The notes below the pieces were generated by a model that worked only from the letters and a program-made list of their open reading frames with translations, made no database searches and had not been told where the DNA came from. The position numbers were made by a program, and so were the translations under genes. Shown here piece by piece: positions 1-9,940 of a DNA stretch of 64,000 nucleotides (the stretch's first letter is position 1; each line of letters opens with the position of its first letter). The DNA lies in assembly GCF_016907655.1 (NCBI RefSeq), contig NZ_JAFBCL010000001.1, positions 2,638,001 through 2,702,000 of the forward strand. The letters are read 5' to 3'. Origin of the DNA: Saccharothrix algeriensis (lineage in GTDB: Bacteria; Actinomycetota; Actinomycetes; Mycobacteriales; Pseudonocardiaceae).

Positions 1-597
1 GACCTTCTGCCCCATCTTGGCCAGCTGCTGCCCCTCCGGGCCCTGCGGCCCGGAGCGCACGAAGCCGGCCATCTTCGACGGGTCCTTGGCGACCTGCTCG
101 GCCTTCTCGACGGCGTCCTTGTTGTCCTTGGTGAAGAAGTAGTCGAAGGTGACTTCCATCCGGTCCACGTACTTGCGCGCCAGCTCGACCAGCAGCAGCT
201 GGTCCCTGGCCCGCTCGCGGAACGTGGCCGCGTCGTAGACCGTGTTCTGCGAGGCCGCCTCGGCGCCGCCCGCGTTCTCCACGGACTCGGTCACCGCCTC
301 CTCGGACACGGTGACGCCCTCGCGCTGCGCGGCCCGCTCGATCAGCTCGTGCTGCACGCCCAGGGTCACCAGCTGGCGGGACACCTGGTCGAGCTTGCGC
401 TGCTCCTGGAGCTTCTGGGCCTCGGGCTCCTTCTTGAGCACCGCGTCCAGCCGCTGCTGGACGCGCTCCAGCGGGATCGCGGTGTCGCCGATGATGGCGG
501 CCGAGCCCACCTGGCTGGGGCCGGCGCCACCGCAGCCCGCCACCAGCAGTGCGACCGCCGCGCCGACCAGGGTGAAGCGCCTCTGCACAGTCCTCAC
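1..597 (-). CDS. SurA-like lipoprotein (C-terminus beyond window)
   Basis: Translating the minus strand from a GTG at 597 gives a 199-residue open frame that leaves the window before any stop. The N terminus is a lipoprotein signal: basic VRTVQRR, a hydrophobic stretch, then lipobox LVAGC with the Cys near residue 22. The following residues are helical and charged and resemble the N-terminal chaperone domain of SurA/peptidyl-prolyl isomerase proteins. A GAGGG element lies about 9 nt upstream. The gene starts 13 bp after the mfd stop, so the two are probably co-transcribed. Expected role, from the family, is folding of exported proteins at the outer face of the membrane. The catalytic domain, if any, is not visible here. 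Confidence 0.75.
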   Translation of the reverse strand, partial: MRTVQRRFTLVGAAVALLVAGCGGAGPSQVGSAAIIGDTAIPLERVQQRLDAVLKKEPEAQKLQEQRKLDQVSRQLVTLGVQHELIERAAQREGVTVSEEAVTESVENAGGAEAASQNTVYDAATFRERARDQLLLVELARKYVDRMEVTFDYFFTKDNKDAVEKAEQVAKDPSKMAGFVRSGPQGPEGQQLAKMGQKV

Positions 598-610
598 GGC
601 CGTTACCCTC

Positions 611-3600
611 TCACGAACCCGTGACCGGGCTCACGGGAGTACCCGCCAATGATCCCAGGAAGTGCGCGCACCAATCCAGCAGCTCCTGGTCGCGCAGCAG
701 CGGTGCGCCCATCCGGCCGCCGGCCGCTCCCTCCGTCGGCCTAGGCACCGACACCGTGCGGGTGGCCGGCTTGTGGACGGCCTTCGGGTGCAGCCGGCGC
801 AGCCGCACCAGCTGGGAGTCCTTCAGCTCCAGCGGGGAGAACCGGATGGTCGCGCCCTGCACCACCACCTCGGTCACGCCGTGCGCCCGGCAGGTCTGCC
901 GGAACCGGGCCACCGCGAGCAGCCGCTCGACCGGCAGCGGCGGCGCGCCGTAGCGGTCCTTCAGCTCGTCCCGCACCGCCTGCAGCGCCGCCTCGTCGCC
1001 CGCCGCCGCGATCTTCCGGTAAGCCTCCAGCCGCAGCCGCTCGCCGGGCACGTAGTCGTGCGGGATGTGCGCGTCCACCGGCAGGTCGACGCGGACCTCG
1101 GCCAGCTCCTCGTCGCCCTCGACCTCCGCGCCCGCGTGCCGCCGGAACGCCTCCACGGCCTCGCCGACCAGCCGGACGTAGAGGTCGAAGCCGACGCCCG
1201 CGATGTGGCCGGACTGCTCGGCGCCCAGGATGTTGCCCGCGCCCCGGATCTCCAGGTCCTTCATCGCGACCGCCATGCCCGCGCCCAGCTCGGTGTTCTG
1301 CGCGATGGTGGCGAGCCGGTCGTGCGCGGTCTCGGTCAGCGGGGCCTCCGGCGGGTACAGGAAGTAGGCGTAGCCGCGGTCCCGGCCGCGCCCGACCCGG
1401 CCGCGCAGCTGGTGCAGCTGCGCCAGGCCGAGCAGGTCGCCGCGCTCCACGATGAGCGTGTTCGCGTTGGAGATGTCCAGGCCGGTCTCCACGATCGTCG
1501 TGCACACCAGCACGTCGAACTCGCGCTCCCAGAAGCCCTGGATGACCTTCTCCAGCTTGTCCTCGTTCATCTGGCCGTGCGCGGTGACCACGCGGGCCTC
1601 GGGCACCAGCTCGCGGATGCGGCGGGCGGCCTTCTCGATCGTGGAGACCCGGTTGTGCACGTAGAACACCTGGCCGTCGCGCAGCAGCTCGCGGCGGACG
1701 GCCGCGGCGACCTGCTTGTCGTCGTACGCGCCGACGTAGGTCAGGATCGGGTGCCGCTCCTCGGGCGGGGTGAGGATGGTGGACATCTCCCGGATGCCCG
1801 CCAGGGACATCTCCAGCGTGCGCGGGATGGGCGTGGCCGACATCGTCAGCACGTCCACGTGCGTGCGCAGCGCCTTGATGTGCTCCTTGTGCTCGACGCC
1901 GAACCGCTGCTCCTCGTCGACGATCACCAGCCCCAGGTCCTTGTAGCGCAGGCCCTTCTGCAGCAGCCGGTGCGTGCCGATGACGACGTCCACGTCGCCG
2001 TCCGCGAGCCCGGCGACGACCTGCTCGGCCTCCTGCGGGTCGGTGAAGCGGGACAGGCCCCTGACCTTGACCGGGAACGCGCGCATCCGCTCGGTGAACG
2101 TGTTGAGGTGCTGCTGCGCCAGCAGCGTGGTCGGCACCAGCACCACGACCTGCTTGCCGTCCTGCACCGCCTTGAACGCCGCGCGCACCGCGATCTCGGT
2201 CTTGCCGTAGCCCACGTCGCCGCAGATCACCCGGTCCATCGGGACCGTGCGCTCCATGTCGGCCTTCACCTCGTCGATCGCCGCCATCTGGTCGACGGTC
2301 TCGGTGAACGGGAAGGCGTCCTCCAGCTCCCGCTGCCACGGGGTGTCCGGGGCGAACGCGTGGCCGGGCGCGGCCTGGCGGGCGGCGTAGAGCTGCACCA
2401 GCTCGGCCGCGATCTGCTTGACCGCCTTGCGCGCCTTGGCCTTGGTGGACTTCCAGTCGCTGCCGCCCAGCTTGTTCAGGGTGGGCAGCTCGCCGCCGAC
2501 GTAGCGGGACACCTCGTCGAGCTGGTCGGTGGGCACGAACAGCCGGTCGCCGGGCTGGCCGCGCTTGGACGAGGCGTACTCCAGCACCAGGTACTCGCGG
2601 GTGGTGGTCGAGCCGGTGGTGTCCCTGGTGGTGCGCTGCACCATCTCGACGTACTTGCCGATGCCGTGCTGCTCGTGGACCACGAAGTCGCCCGCCTTGA
2701 GCGCGAGCGGGTCCACCGCGTTGCGCCGGCGCGAGGGCATCCGCCGCATGTCCTTGGTGGACGTGCCGCCGCGCCCGCCGGTCAGGTCGGTCTCGGTCAG
2801 CACCACCAGGGCCGGCTCCGGCAGCGCGAAGCCGTCCTCCAGCGCGCCGCGGACCACCGTGACCGAACCGGCCGGCGGCGGCTCCTCCAGCGCCGGCCGC
2901 AGCACGGCGGGCACCTCGGCGTCGACCAGCTGCTCCACCGCGCGCTGCGCCGTGCCCGCGCCGGGCACCACCAGGACGGCCGTGCCGCCGGACGCGGTGT
3001 GCGCGCGCAGGTCGGCGAACGCCCGGTCGACGTCGCCCTGGTAAGCCTCGACGTGCTTGAACTCCAGCCGCACCACGTCGGTGCTCTCGGTGGTCAGCTG
3101 GCTCAGCGTCCACCAGGGCCTGCCCGCGGCCCGCGCGGCGTCGGCCACCTCGGCCAGGCTGCGGTAGGCCGACGCGCCCAGGTCGATCGGGGCCCGGCCG
3201 CCGCCGGCCGCCGCCATCCACGAGGCTTCCAGGAACTCCTGGCCGGTGCGGACGAGGTCGTGGGCCCGGGCGCGGATCTTCTCCGGGTCGTTGAGCAGCA
3301 CGTGCGTGCCGTCGGGCACCACGTCGGTGAGCAGCTGCAGCTCGCCCTCGCACAGCGCCGGGATCAGCGCCTCCATGCCCTCGGCGGGGATGCCGTTGGC
3401 GAGCTTCTCCAGCATCTCGACCAGCTGCGCGTCCGACTCGTGGGCGCGGGCCAGCTCGACGGCCCGCTCCCGGACCCGCTCGGTGAGCAGCAGCTCCCGG
3501 CACGGCGGCGCGGTGAACCGCCGCACCTCCTGCGGCAGCGAGCGCTGGTCGGCCACCGAGAACGGCCGGATCTCGCTGACCTCGTCGCCCCAGAACTCGA

Positions 3601-4189
3601 CCCGCAGCGGGTGCTCGGCGGTCGGCGGGAAGACGTCGAGGATGCCGCCGCGGACGGCGAACTCGCCGCGCTTCTCCACCATGTCGACGCGGCTGTAGGC
3701 CAGCTCGGCCAGGTCGGTGAGCAGCCGCTCGAAGTCGTGCTCGCCGCCGACCTCCAGGTCGACCAGCGCGAGGTCGCCCAGGCCGGGCGCCATCGGCTGG
3801 ATAACGCTGCGGATGGTGGCGACCACGACCCGCAGCGGGCGGTCGCCGGGGTGGCGCAGCCGGCGGAGCACCTCCAGCCGCGCGCCCACGGTGTCGGCCC
3901 GCGGCGACAGGCGCTCGTGCGGCAGCGTCTCCCAGCTCGGGAAGATCGCGACCGCGTCGTGGCCGATCAGGTCGCACAGCACGCGGGTCAGCTCGTCGGC
4001 CTCCCGCCCGGTGGCGGTGACGGCGAGGACCGGCGCCCGGCGCGCCAGGGCGGCGACCACCATCGGCCGGGCGGCGGGCGCGCCCTCCAGCTCCAGCGAC
4101 GGCGCGCCGAGGGAGTCGACCACGGCGCCGAGGGCCTTGTCGGACAGGACAGCGGTCAGCAGGCCGGAAAGAGGGCCGGGCTGGGGCAT
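611..4189 (-). CDS. mfd: Transcription-repair coupling factor Mfd
   Basis: A 1192-residue protein, the normal length for Mfd, the ATPase that removes RNA polymerase stalled at DNA lesions and recruits UvrA. Visible parts are an N-terminal UvrB-like module, the RNA polymerase interaction region (about residues 465-560), a superfamily-2 translocase with Walker [10 protein letters not shown] near residue 660, motif II DEEQRFG near 756 and motif [12 protein letters not shown], and a C-terminal TRCF domain. The reading frame stays open upstream of 4189, but the ATG at 4189 (MPQPGPLSG) gives the usual family N terminus. The SurA-like gene follows within 13 bp. The TetR gene at 5589-6185 nearby matches the Rv1019-mfd arrangement in mycobacteria. 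Confidence 0.97.
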   Translation of the reverse strand: MPQPGPLSGLLTAVLSDKALGAVVDSLGAPSLELEGAPAARPMVVAALARRAPVLAVTATGREADELTRVLCDLIGHDAVAIFPSWETLPHERLSPRADTVGARLEVLRRLRHPGDRPLRVVVATIRSVIQPMAPGLGDLALVDLEVGGEHDFERLLTDLAELAYSRVDMVEKRGEFAVRGGILDVFPPTAEHPLRVEFWGDEVSEIRPFSVADQRSLPQEVRRFTAPPCRELLLTERVRERAVELARAHESDAQLVEMLEKLANGIPAEGMEALIPALCEGELQLLTDVVPDGTHVLLNDPEKIRARAHDLVRTGQEFLEASWMAAAGGGRAPIDLGASAYRSLAEVADAARAAGRPWWTLSQLTTESTDVVRLEFKHVEAYQGDVDRAFADLRAHTASGGTAVLVVPGAGTAQRAVEQLVDAEVPAVLRPALEEPPPAGSVTVVRGALEDGFALPEPALVVLTETDLTGGRGGTSTKDMRRMPSRRRNAVDPLALKAGDFVVHEQHGIGKYVEMVQRTTRDTTGSTTTREYLVLEYASSKRGQPGDRLFVPTDQLDEVSRYVGGELPTLNKLGGSDWKSTKAKARKAVKQIAAELVQLYAARQAAPGHAFAPDTPWQRELEDAFPFTETVDQMAAIDEVKADMERTVPMDRVICGDVGYGKTEIAVRAAFKAVQDGKQVVVLVPTTLLAQQHLNTFTERMRAFPVKVRGLSRFTDPQEAEQVVAGLADGDVDVVIGTHRLLQKGLRYKDLGLVIVDEEQRFGVEHKEHIKALRTHVDVLTMSATPIPRTLEMSLAGIREMSTILTPPEERHPILTYVGAYDDKQVAAAVRRELLRDGQVFYVHNRVSTIEKAARRIRELVPEARVVTAHGQMNEDKLEKVIQGFWEREFDVLVCTTIVETGLDISNANTLIVERGDLLGLAQLHQLRGRVGRGRDRGYAYFLYPPEAPLTETAHDRLATIAQNTELGAGMAVAMKDLEIRGAGNILGAEQSGHIAGVGFDLYVRLVGEAVEAFRRHAGAEVEGDEELAEVRVDLPVDAHIPHDYVPGERLRLEAYRKIAAAGDEAALQAVRDELKDRYGAPPLPVERLLAVARFRQTCRAHGVTEVVVQGATIRFSPLELKDSQLVRLRRLHPKAVHKPATRTVSVPRPTEGAAGGRMGAPLLRDQELLDWCAHFLGSLAGTPVSPVTGS

Positions 4190-4490
4190 TGGCGTGGCTC
4201 CCGGGGGGAAACGAGGACAGACCCCTGCCCGGGACCTGTGCCCTCCGGTAGGGGTGCTCGCCACCAGCCTACGTGCCGGCCGCACCGCCGCGCGCGCCGA
4301 TTTCGGTCGCTTGACCGGGTGGGGCGCCGCCCCGGCGATCCGCGCGGCGCCGCCGCCGGGGGTGCGCCCCGGTAGGCGGCGCGGCGACCCGCACGCCGTC
4401 GAAGCGGGTCGGCGCGGCGCCGGCGGGCACGTCCGGGCGGGTGTGCGCGCCGTAGCGCGAGCACACACCCGCGTTGGCATCCTGGGCGTC
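4190..4490. other. Divergent intergenic region, mfd / sugar dehydrogenase
   Basis: About 300 bp between the divergent starts of mfd and the lipoprotein gene at 4491. Reading frames here are GC-rich shadows without a plausible protein. An imperfect inverted repeat at 4439-4470 (arms starting GGGTGTGCGCGC and ending GCACACACCC) sits just upstream of 4491 and could be an operator or a hairpin. No clear -35/-10 pair was recognised. Confidence 0.4.
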
Positions 4491-5579
4491 ATGCGCCGGG
4501 TCGTCGCGTTCGCTGCCGTGCTGCTGCTGGTCGGGTGTTCGGACGCGTCCGGGGGCAGCGCCCCCGGCACGCCGGCGCCCGGCGGGATCGAGGTGGAGGT
4601 CGTCGCGAGCGGGTTCACCCACCCGTGGGAGATCGGCTTCCTGCCCGACGGCCGGATGCTGGTCACCGAGCGGCCGGGCCGGCTCGCCCTGGTCGACCGG
4701 GGCACGCGCACGCAGGTCGAGGCCGACCTCGGCGACGTGGTGGCGCGCGGCGAGGGCGGCCTGATGGGGCTGGTGGTGCACCCGGACTTCGCGACGACGA
4801 ACCGCTTCACCACGTGCGCCGCCACCGCGAGCGACATCCGGCTGGTGACCTGGGAGCTGACCGGCAACCGCGCCACGCGGGTGGTGGACCCGCTGCGGGG
4901 CGGGCTGCCGGTCAACCCCAGCGGGCGGCACTCGGGCTGCCGGCTCGCCCTGGACCACGACGGCAGGCTGCTGGTCGGCACCGGCGACACCGCCCGCGCG
5001 CCGGTCGCCCAGGACCTCGGCAGCCTCGGCGGCAAGGTGCTCGGCCTGGACCTGGCGACCGGCGAGGGCGGGCCGATCACCCGCGGCCACCGCAACGTGC
5101 AGGGCATCGCCGTCCGCGAGGACGGGCTGGTGCTCACCGCCGAGCACGGGCCGGACGTGGACGACGAGCTGAACGTCCTGCAACCCGGTGCGAACTACGG
5201 CTGGGACCCGTCGCGGGGCGGCTCGGTCGAGGGCTACGACGAGGGCGTCCCGATGACCGACCTGGAGCGCTTCCCCGACGCCGTGCCCGCCGCGTGGTCG
5301 TCCGGCAGCCCGACGGAGGCGATCTGCGACGCCGTCTTCCTCGCCGGCGAGCGGTGGGGCGACCTGGCCGGCGCCCTGGCCGTCACCGCGCTCAAGGGCT
5401 CCAAGCTGCTGCTGTTCACCGTCACCGCGGAGGGCGGGGTGCACTCGGTCTCGATCCCCGAGCAGCTCGACGGCGCCCACGGCCGGCTGCGCGGCGCGGC
5501 CCTGGGCCCGGACCAGGCCCTCTACCTGACCACGTCCAACGGGTCGGACGACAAGGTCCTGAGGGTGACGCGGGGCTGA
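4491..5579 (+). CDS. PQQ-type sugar dehydrogenase-like lipoprotein
   Basis: A 362-residue protein starting at an ATG whose signal peptide ends in lipobox LLLVGC (Cys 16), so it should be a membrane-anchored exported lipoprotein. The start of the mature part, [20 protein letters not shown], is the signature of the soluble glucose/sorbosone dehydrogenase six-bladed beta-propeller family. Later motifs [33 protein letters not shown] and GANYGWD are also typical. Family members bind PQQ and oxidise aldose sugars, but many homologues have no proven substrate, so the activity is inferred. The gene converges on the TetR gene with a 9-bp gap. The frame is open upstream, but only the ATG at 4491 gives a signal peptide. 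Confidence 0.85.
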   Translation: MRRVVAFAAVLLLVGCSDASGGSAPGTPAPGGIEVEVVASGFTHPWEIGFLPDGRMLVTERPGRLALVDRGTRTQVEADLGDVVARGEGGLMGLVVHPDFATTNRFTTCAATASDIRLVTWELTGNRATRVVDPLRGGLPVNPSGRHSGCRLALDHDGRLLVGTGDTARAPVAQDLGSLGGKVLGLDLATGEGGPITRGHRNVQGIAVREDGLVLTAEHGPDVDDELNVLQPGANYGWDPSRGGSVEGYDEGVPMTDLERFPDAVPAAWSSGSPTEAICDAVFLAGERWGDLAGALAVTALKGSKLLLFTVTAEGGVHSVSIPEQLDGAHGRLRGAALGPDQALYLTTSNGSDDKVLRVTRG

Positions 5580-5588
5580 CCACCGCCT

Positions 5589-6185
5589 TCAGCGCCGGGT
5601 GCGCAGACGGGGCTTGTGGTCCATGTGCGACAGGCCCTTCCAGGCCAGGTTGACCAGGTGCGCGGCCACCTCGTCCTTCTTCGGCTTGCGCACCTCCAGC
5701 CACCACTGGCCGGTCAGCGCGACCATCCCGACCAGGGCCTGGCTGTAGAGGGCCGCGAGCTTGCGGTCGTAGCCCTGCCGGGAGAAGTGCAGCCCGAGGA
5801 TCGACTCGACCTGCGAGGCTATGTCGTTGAGCAGCGAGGAGAACGTCCCGGTCGAGGAGGCCACCGGCGAGTCGCGCACCAGGATGCGGAAGCCGTCGGT
5901 CGAGCCCTCGATGTAGTCCAGCAGCGCGCACGCGGCCTGTTCGAGCAGCTCCCGGGGGTGGCCCCCGGACAGGGCGTTGACGATGTGGTCCATCAGGTAC
6001 TGCATCTCGCGGTCCACCACGACCGCGTAGATGCCTTCCTTGCCGCCGAAGTGCTCGTACACCACGGGCTTGGAGACGCCCGCCCGGTGGGCGATCTCCT
6101 CGATCGAGGTGACCTCGAAGCCCTTCTCGGCGAACAACGCCCGAGCGACGTCGAGCAACTGCTCGCGCCGCTCCTTCCCGGTCAT
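5589..6185 (-). CDS. TetR-family regulator (Rv1019/FasR-like)
   Basis: A 198-residue one-component regulator. The helix-turn-helix spans about residues 10-55 (SIEEIAHRAGVSKPVVYEHF) and is followed by an all-helical ligand domain ending in NLAWKGLSHM, similar to the C terminus of the fatty-acid regulator FasR. It lies downstream of and co-directional with the desaturase, separated by a hairpin. The neighbourhood (TetR next to mfd, with glmU and prs nearby) matches mycobacterial Rv1019. It is the obvious candidate to bind the palindromes at 7277-7309, but that is inference. The ATG at 6185 is chosen because the homology starts there; upstream GTGs in frame would add a basic extension. Confidence 0.85.
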   Translation of the reverse strand: MTGKERREQLLDVARALFAEKGFEVTSIEEIAHRAGVSKPVVYEHFGGKEGIYAVVVDREMQYLMDHIVNALSGGHPRELLEQAACALLDYIEGSTDGFRILVRDSPVASSTGTFSSLLNDIASQVESILGLHFSRQGYDRKLAALYSQALVGMVALTGQWWLEVRKPKKDEVAAHLVNLAWKGLSHMDHKPRLRTRR

Positions 6186-6248
6186 CCGCACGCGCGGGAC
6201 CGGGGTGTCGCCTTCGCGCCGTCTGCCCGCCACCCCGGTCACCCTAAA

Positions 6249-6283
6249 CACCCGCCCCCCGCCGCGTGGGCGAGGGGCGGGTG
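6249..6283 (-). terminator. Hairpin terminator after the desaturase gene
   Basis: Arms CACCCGCCCC (6249-6258) and GGGGCGGGTG (6274-6283) are perfectly complementary over 10 bp with a 15-nt loop, starting 6 bp past the desaturase stop. There is no long T-tract, as is usual in high-GC actinomycetes. Confidence 0.6.
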
Positions 6284-6289
6284 GAGTCG

Positions 6290-7246
6290 TCACTTCTTGA
6301 CGCTGATCCGGGCCAGCCGCTGCTGGTTGGGCCAGCGCACGTCGCGCGCCCAGCCGAACTTCTCGAACAGCCAGATGAGCCGGGCGGAGGTGTCGATCTG
6401 GCCGCGCTTGACGCCGTGCCGCGCGCAGGTCGGGTCGGCGTGGTGCAGGTTGTGCCACGACTCGCCGAAGGACAGGATCGCCAGCGCCCACACGTTGGCG
6501 GAGCGGTCGCGGGCGGCGAACGGGCGGTCGCCGACCATGTGGCAGATCGAGTTGACCGACCACGTCACGTGGTGCAGGAACGCGACGCGCACCAGGCCCG
6601 CCCAGAAGAACGCCGACAGCGCGCCGGCCCACGACATGGTGATCAGGCCGCCCAGCACGCCGGGGGCGAGCAGGCTGATCGTGGTCCACAGCCAGAATAG
6701 CTTGTCGATCTTCACCAGGTCCTGGTCGGCCAGCAGGTCCGGCGCGAAGCGCTGCGCGTTGGTCTTGTCCCGCTCGAACAGCCAGCCCATGTGGGCGTGC
6801 CAGAAGCCCTTGGCCAGCGCGACCGGGCCGGAGCCGAACAGCCACGGCGAGTGCGGGTCGCCCTCGCGGTCGGAGAAGGCGTGGTGGCGGCGGTGGTCGG
6901 CCACCCAGACGATGACCGGGCCCTGCAGCGCCATGCTGCCCGCGATGGCCAGGGCGATCTTGAGCGGCCGGTTGGCCTTGAACGAGCCGTGCGTGAAGAA
7001 CCGGTGGTAGCCGATGGTGACGCCCAGACCGGCCAGGTAGTAGAAGGCGACGAACAGCGCCACGTCCACCCAGCCAAGCCCCCAGCCCCAGGCGAACGGC
7101 ACCGCCGCGAGCAGAGCCAGGAACGGCACGATGACGAACACGTAGACGCTCAACTGCTCCACGTGGCCGCGACGGCCGTCGATCATCGGCTTGGGCCCCT
7201 TGTCGGGGCTCGGCGGCGTGGACCTGCTCTCAAGGGTGCTGGTCAT
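6290..7246 (-). CDS. Acyl-CoA (stearoyl-CoA, delta-9) desaturase
   Basis: A 318-residue integral membrane di-iron desaturase that introduces a double bond into acyl-CoA and so controls membrane fluidity. The three histidine boxes are intact: HRFFTH, HRRHH and HNLHH, between four hydrophobic segments. The start ATG at 7246 has an AAGAGGT ribosome site 6 nt upstream. Immediately upstream are two tandem palindromes (7277-7309), so transcription is probably controlled by a dimeric regulator, possibly the TetR protein encoded just downstream. An electron donor (ferredoxin/oxidoreductase) is not encoded nearby. Confidence 0.93.
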   Translation of the reverse strand: MTSTLESRSTPPSPDKGPKPMIDGRRGHVEQLSVYVFVIVPFLALLAAVPFAWGWGLGWVDVALFVAFYYLAGLGVTIGYHRFFTHGSFKANRPLKIALAIAGSMALQGPVIVWVADHRRHHAFSDREGDPHSPWLFGSGPVALAKGFWHAHMGWLFERDKTNAQRFAPDLLADQDLVKIDKLFWLWTTISLLAPGVLGGLITMSWAGALSAFFWAGLVRVAFLHHVTWSVNSICHMVGDRPFAARDRSANVWALAILSFGESWHNLHHADPTCARHGVKRGQIDTSARLIWLFEKFGWARDVRWPNQQRLARISVKK

Positions 7247-7276
7247 GCGGGTACCTCTTGCTCGTCGGGGGTGTTA

Positions 7277-7309
7277 CCTACGGAACCGTAACTTACGGAA
7301 GCGTAAGTT
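7277..7309. promoter_or_regulatory. Tandem palindromic operator upstream of the desaturase
   Basis: Two copies of a 15-bp sequence, C(C/T)TACGGAA(C/G)CGTAA, lie head to tail at 7277-7291 and 7292-7306. Each copy is palindromic: TACGGAACCGTA at 7279-7290, and the perfect inverted repeat AACTTACG-GAAG-CGTAAGTT at 7290-7309. Size and symmetry fit TetR-type dimers, and the position, 31-63 bp before the ATG, fits repression of the desaturase promoter. Confidence 0.7.
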
Positions 7310-8048
7310 AGGCCAGGCTGGTCCCGCCACACCGGTGGCGAAACTCTCGGCGTGTTCTCAGGTTCTCGGGCGTGTCGTGCGCGCGCCGCGCGACTCGCGC
7401 CGGGGAGGTCCCCGGGCGCCCGCCGCGCGGACCCGACCCGGGCCTCCGCACCGCCGCCCGCCGGGCCGTCGACGCCGGTGGCGCCGGTCGGCGGCCGTCG
7501 CCGCGGCGGGTCGGGGCGGTCCTTCCCCGGCCGCGGTGCGGGCTTCGCTCGAAGTGGTGAATTCACGGTCGGGTCGACGGGGTTCCGGGCCGCTGTGCCC
7601 ATCGGCACACGCGCGCCGGGACCGCCCGGTGGCGGCCGGGCGGCGCGCACCCGCGCCACGGGGGCCGGCCCGGCCGCGAAGCGGTGGGTGCCGTGCACCA
7701 CACCGGGTTACCCGCTCCGGCCGCCGGCAACCGGGCCGGCGGGGAGTGCCCCGCACCGGCGGATTCCGCACCCCCGCGGTGACGCGCAGTGGCGGACTGC
7801 CGAAGCGCCCGACGCCGCCCGACGGCCCGCCCGGCGCTGGTCGGCGGTCGCCCGGCCGCCCGCCGCCGGCCGGGCCACGCCCGGAACGACCAGTCCAAGC
7901 GCCCGGACGGAAGCGGCGTGACCTGCCGGAACACGCAGGGTCATGATCAGGTGACCGACGGATTTCGGCCAGTTGAGTGGTGGTGCTGACCTCCGGGGAC
8001 CAGTCGTGACAACATGTGTTCGCGCGGCAGAGGGCAACCTCCGCCCGT
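7310..8048. other. Long non-coding stretch before tRNA-Gln
   Basis: About 740 bp of extremely GC-rich DNA with open frames on both strands, none with recognisable protein content or a convincing ribosome site. A short perfect inverted repeat TGTGCC-CATC-GGCACA lies at 7594-7609. The final part should hold the tRNA promoter, which could not be picked out. Confidence 0.4.
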
Positions 8049-8119
8049 TCCGCCATGGTGTAAAGGCAGCACCTCGGATTTTGGTTCCGATGGTCCAGGT
8101 TCGAATCCTGGTGGCGGAG
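8049..8119 (+). tRNA. tRNA-Gln (anticodon TTG)
   Basis: A cloverleaf can be folded. Acceptor arm TCCGCCA (8049-8055) pairs with TGGCGGA (8112-8118), with discriminator G at 8119. The anticodon stem TCGGA/TCCGA closes the loop TTTTGGT, giving anticodon TTG. The T-loop is GGTTCGAATCC. CCA is not encoded. It lies upstream of the diguanylate cyclase gene and glmU, on the same strand. Confidence 0.95.
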
Positions 8120-8221
8120 CGAGAACGGCCGAGCCCGCACCCGGTCCCGGCCACCCTGCGTCCGCGTCTGCATGGGGGGTGTGAGCCGCTGCGCGAGGAA
8201 GCGGTCGACGAGCAGGACACC

Positions 8222-9868
8222 GTGGCGCCGGGGCTCCACGAGATGTCCGACGCCTGGCTGGTCGGCCGCGCGAGCGAACTCGTGGCCGTTGCCCAGAGCA
8301 GCCACCTCGCCGACCAGCTCGAAGCCTGCCGCGAGGTGGACGAGCTGCTCGGCGAGGCGCAGGCGCGGGGCGAGCCCCGGATCGTCGGCCAGCTCCTGCG
8401 CGCGGCGGCCGTGGTGCGGCTGGTCACCCCCCCGCTGGTGAACCGCTCGGACACCATGCTGGACGAGCTGCTGACGCACACCCGGCGGCACGGCCTGGTC
8501 GTGCTGGAGGCCGAGGCGCACGCGCTGCGCGGCCGGCGCTACCTGCTCGGCGGGTTCGAGGACAAGGCGCTGACCGAGGTCGCCAGCGGCCTGGCCATGC
8601 TGGAGGAGGACCTCACCCCGGACCCGCTGCTGGACAAGCGCACCTGGGACCGGCTGCTGGCCAACGCCCTGCAGACCACCGGGCTGGTGCTCACCCAGCT
8701 GGGCGTCTACGAGATGGCCGACGCGGTGCTGGCCAGGGCGCACAACGCGATCCGGGACAGCGCGGGGCCGCACCTGATCTACATCCACCTGTCCAACCGG
8801 GCCCGCATGCTGATCGGCTGGGGCCTGCGGCTGGAGCGGGTGGGCAACGTCGAGGAGGCGGCGGTCAAGTTCTCGACCGCCGCCGCCATCTCCGAGGCCG
8901 TCGAGGGGCCCTTCCGGGAGTCGCTGCACCCCGGCCGCCGGGACCGGTCGGCCGCCGAGCAGGTGCCGATCATCGGCGCGGCGCACGCGCTGGCCAAGCC
9001 CGGCCCGCAGCACATCGCCCCGCTGTGGCGGCTGCGCGAGCTGGCCATGTACGCCCGCGAGCTGATCATCGTGTCCATCGCGCTGTCCCGGTGCCTGGAG
9101 CAGGAGGAGCTGCCGCAGCAGGCGCTGCAGGTGCTCGCCGACGCCCGCACCCGGCTGGAGCGGGACACCTCCGAGCCGACGCTGATGCTGTGCCTGGTGC
9201 GCGAGTACGCGAAGCTGTCCGGCCCGCACGGCGAGCACACCATCTCCGCGCTCCAGACCTACGCCGACGCGCTGGAGGTCGAGCTGTGGCAGATGCAGGA
9301 GGCCCGCACCGCCACCCTGGTCACCCGGCGCGACCACGAGCGGCTGGCGCGGGCGCACGGCGCCATCGCCCAGCAGGCGCTGCAGGACCCGCTGACCGGG
9401 CTGCCCAACCGGCGCGCGCTCGACGACCGGCTCGGCGCCCTGATCAGCGCGCAGACCCACCCCACGGCGATCGCGCTGGTCGACCTGGACGGGTTCAAGG
9501 TCGTCAACGACAAGCACTCGCACGCGGAGGGTGACGACGTCCTGCGCGTGATTGCGGGCACACTCCGGCAGGCCCTGCGCACCGACGACCTGGTGGCCCG
9601 GTACGGGGGCGACGAGTTCGTGGTCCTGCTGCCCGGTGCGCCGCTGTCCTCCGCCGAGGCCGCCCTCGCGCGGGCCGTGGATGCGGTGGCGGACTTGCCA
9701 TCCGACCTGTCCAGGGGCGTCACGCTGTCGGTCGGGGTGATCTCGGTGCGGCCCCGCGAGACGGCCAACCAGGCGCTCGCCCGAGCCGACTCGGCGATGT
9801 ACTTGGCGAAACGCAGGGGTGGCTGCCAGGTTGCCGCCGTGGAAGGCGAGACCTCCTCGGAGGCTTAG
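8222..9868 (+). CDS. Diguanylate cyclase with helical (TPR-like) N-terminal domain
   Basis: About 548 residues. Residues 1-370 are helix-rich with repeated A/L-rich hairpins resembling a TPR-like sensor. The last 170 residues are a GGDEF domain with an intact active site, YGGDEFVVLL near residue 462, and an RTDD (RxxD) inhibitory site five residues before it, so it should make cyclic di-GMP from two GTP and be product-inhibited. No membrane segment is seen. The GTG at 8222 is chosen because CAGGA precedes it by 4-5 nt; an ATG at 8243 is possible. The frame runs back through the tRNA, which cannot be coding. A second protein of the same build lies at 61301-62791. Confidence 0.88.
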   Translation: MAPGLHEMSDAWLVGRASELVAVAQSSHLADQLEACREVDELLGEAQARGEPRIVGQLLRAAAVVRLVTPPLVNRSDTMLDELLTHTRRHGLVVLEAEAHALRGRRYLLGGFEDKALTEVASGLAMLEEDLTPDPLLDKRTWDRLLANALQTTGLVLTQLGVYEMADAVLARAHNAIRDSAGPHLIYIHLSNRARMLIGWGLRLERVGNVEEAAVKFSTAAAISEAVEGPFRESLHPGRRDRSAAEQVPIIGAAHALAKPGPQHIAPLWRLRELAMYARELIIVSIALSRCLEQEELPQQALQVLADARTRLERDTSEPTLMLCLVREYAKLSGPHGEHTISALQTYADALEVELWQMQEARTATLVTRRDHERLARAHGAIAQQALQDPLTGLPNRRALDDRLGALISAQTHPTAIALVDLDGFKVVNDKHSHAEGDDVLRVIAGTLRQALRTDDLVARYGGDEFVVLLPGAPLSSAEAALARAVDAVADLPSDLSRGVTLSVGVISVRPRETANQALARADSAMYLAKRRGGCQVAAVEGETSSEA

Positions 9869-9940
9869 TATCAACACCTGGCGGGAGCCAGGCTTTCCCG
9901 CTGGCAGGCACGCACTTTCAGTCAGCTAGGGAGAGCGCTG

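Noticed and set aside
662..4375. A 1237-codon open frame on the plus strand opposite mfd, and similar giant frames elsewhere (for example 31444-36180 minus and 37146-42857 plus)
   Set aside because: They are antisense or shifted shadows produced by the extreme GC content; their proteins are low-complexity Arg/Gly/Ala/Pro/His strings, and real genes with motifs occupy the other strand or frame.
7310..8048. Possible unannotated genes in the 740-bp gap before tRNA-Gln
   Set aside because: Several frames are open on both strands, but none has a ribosome site, recognisable motif or balanced amino-acid content.
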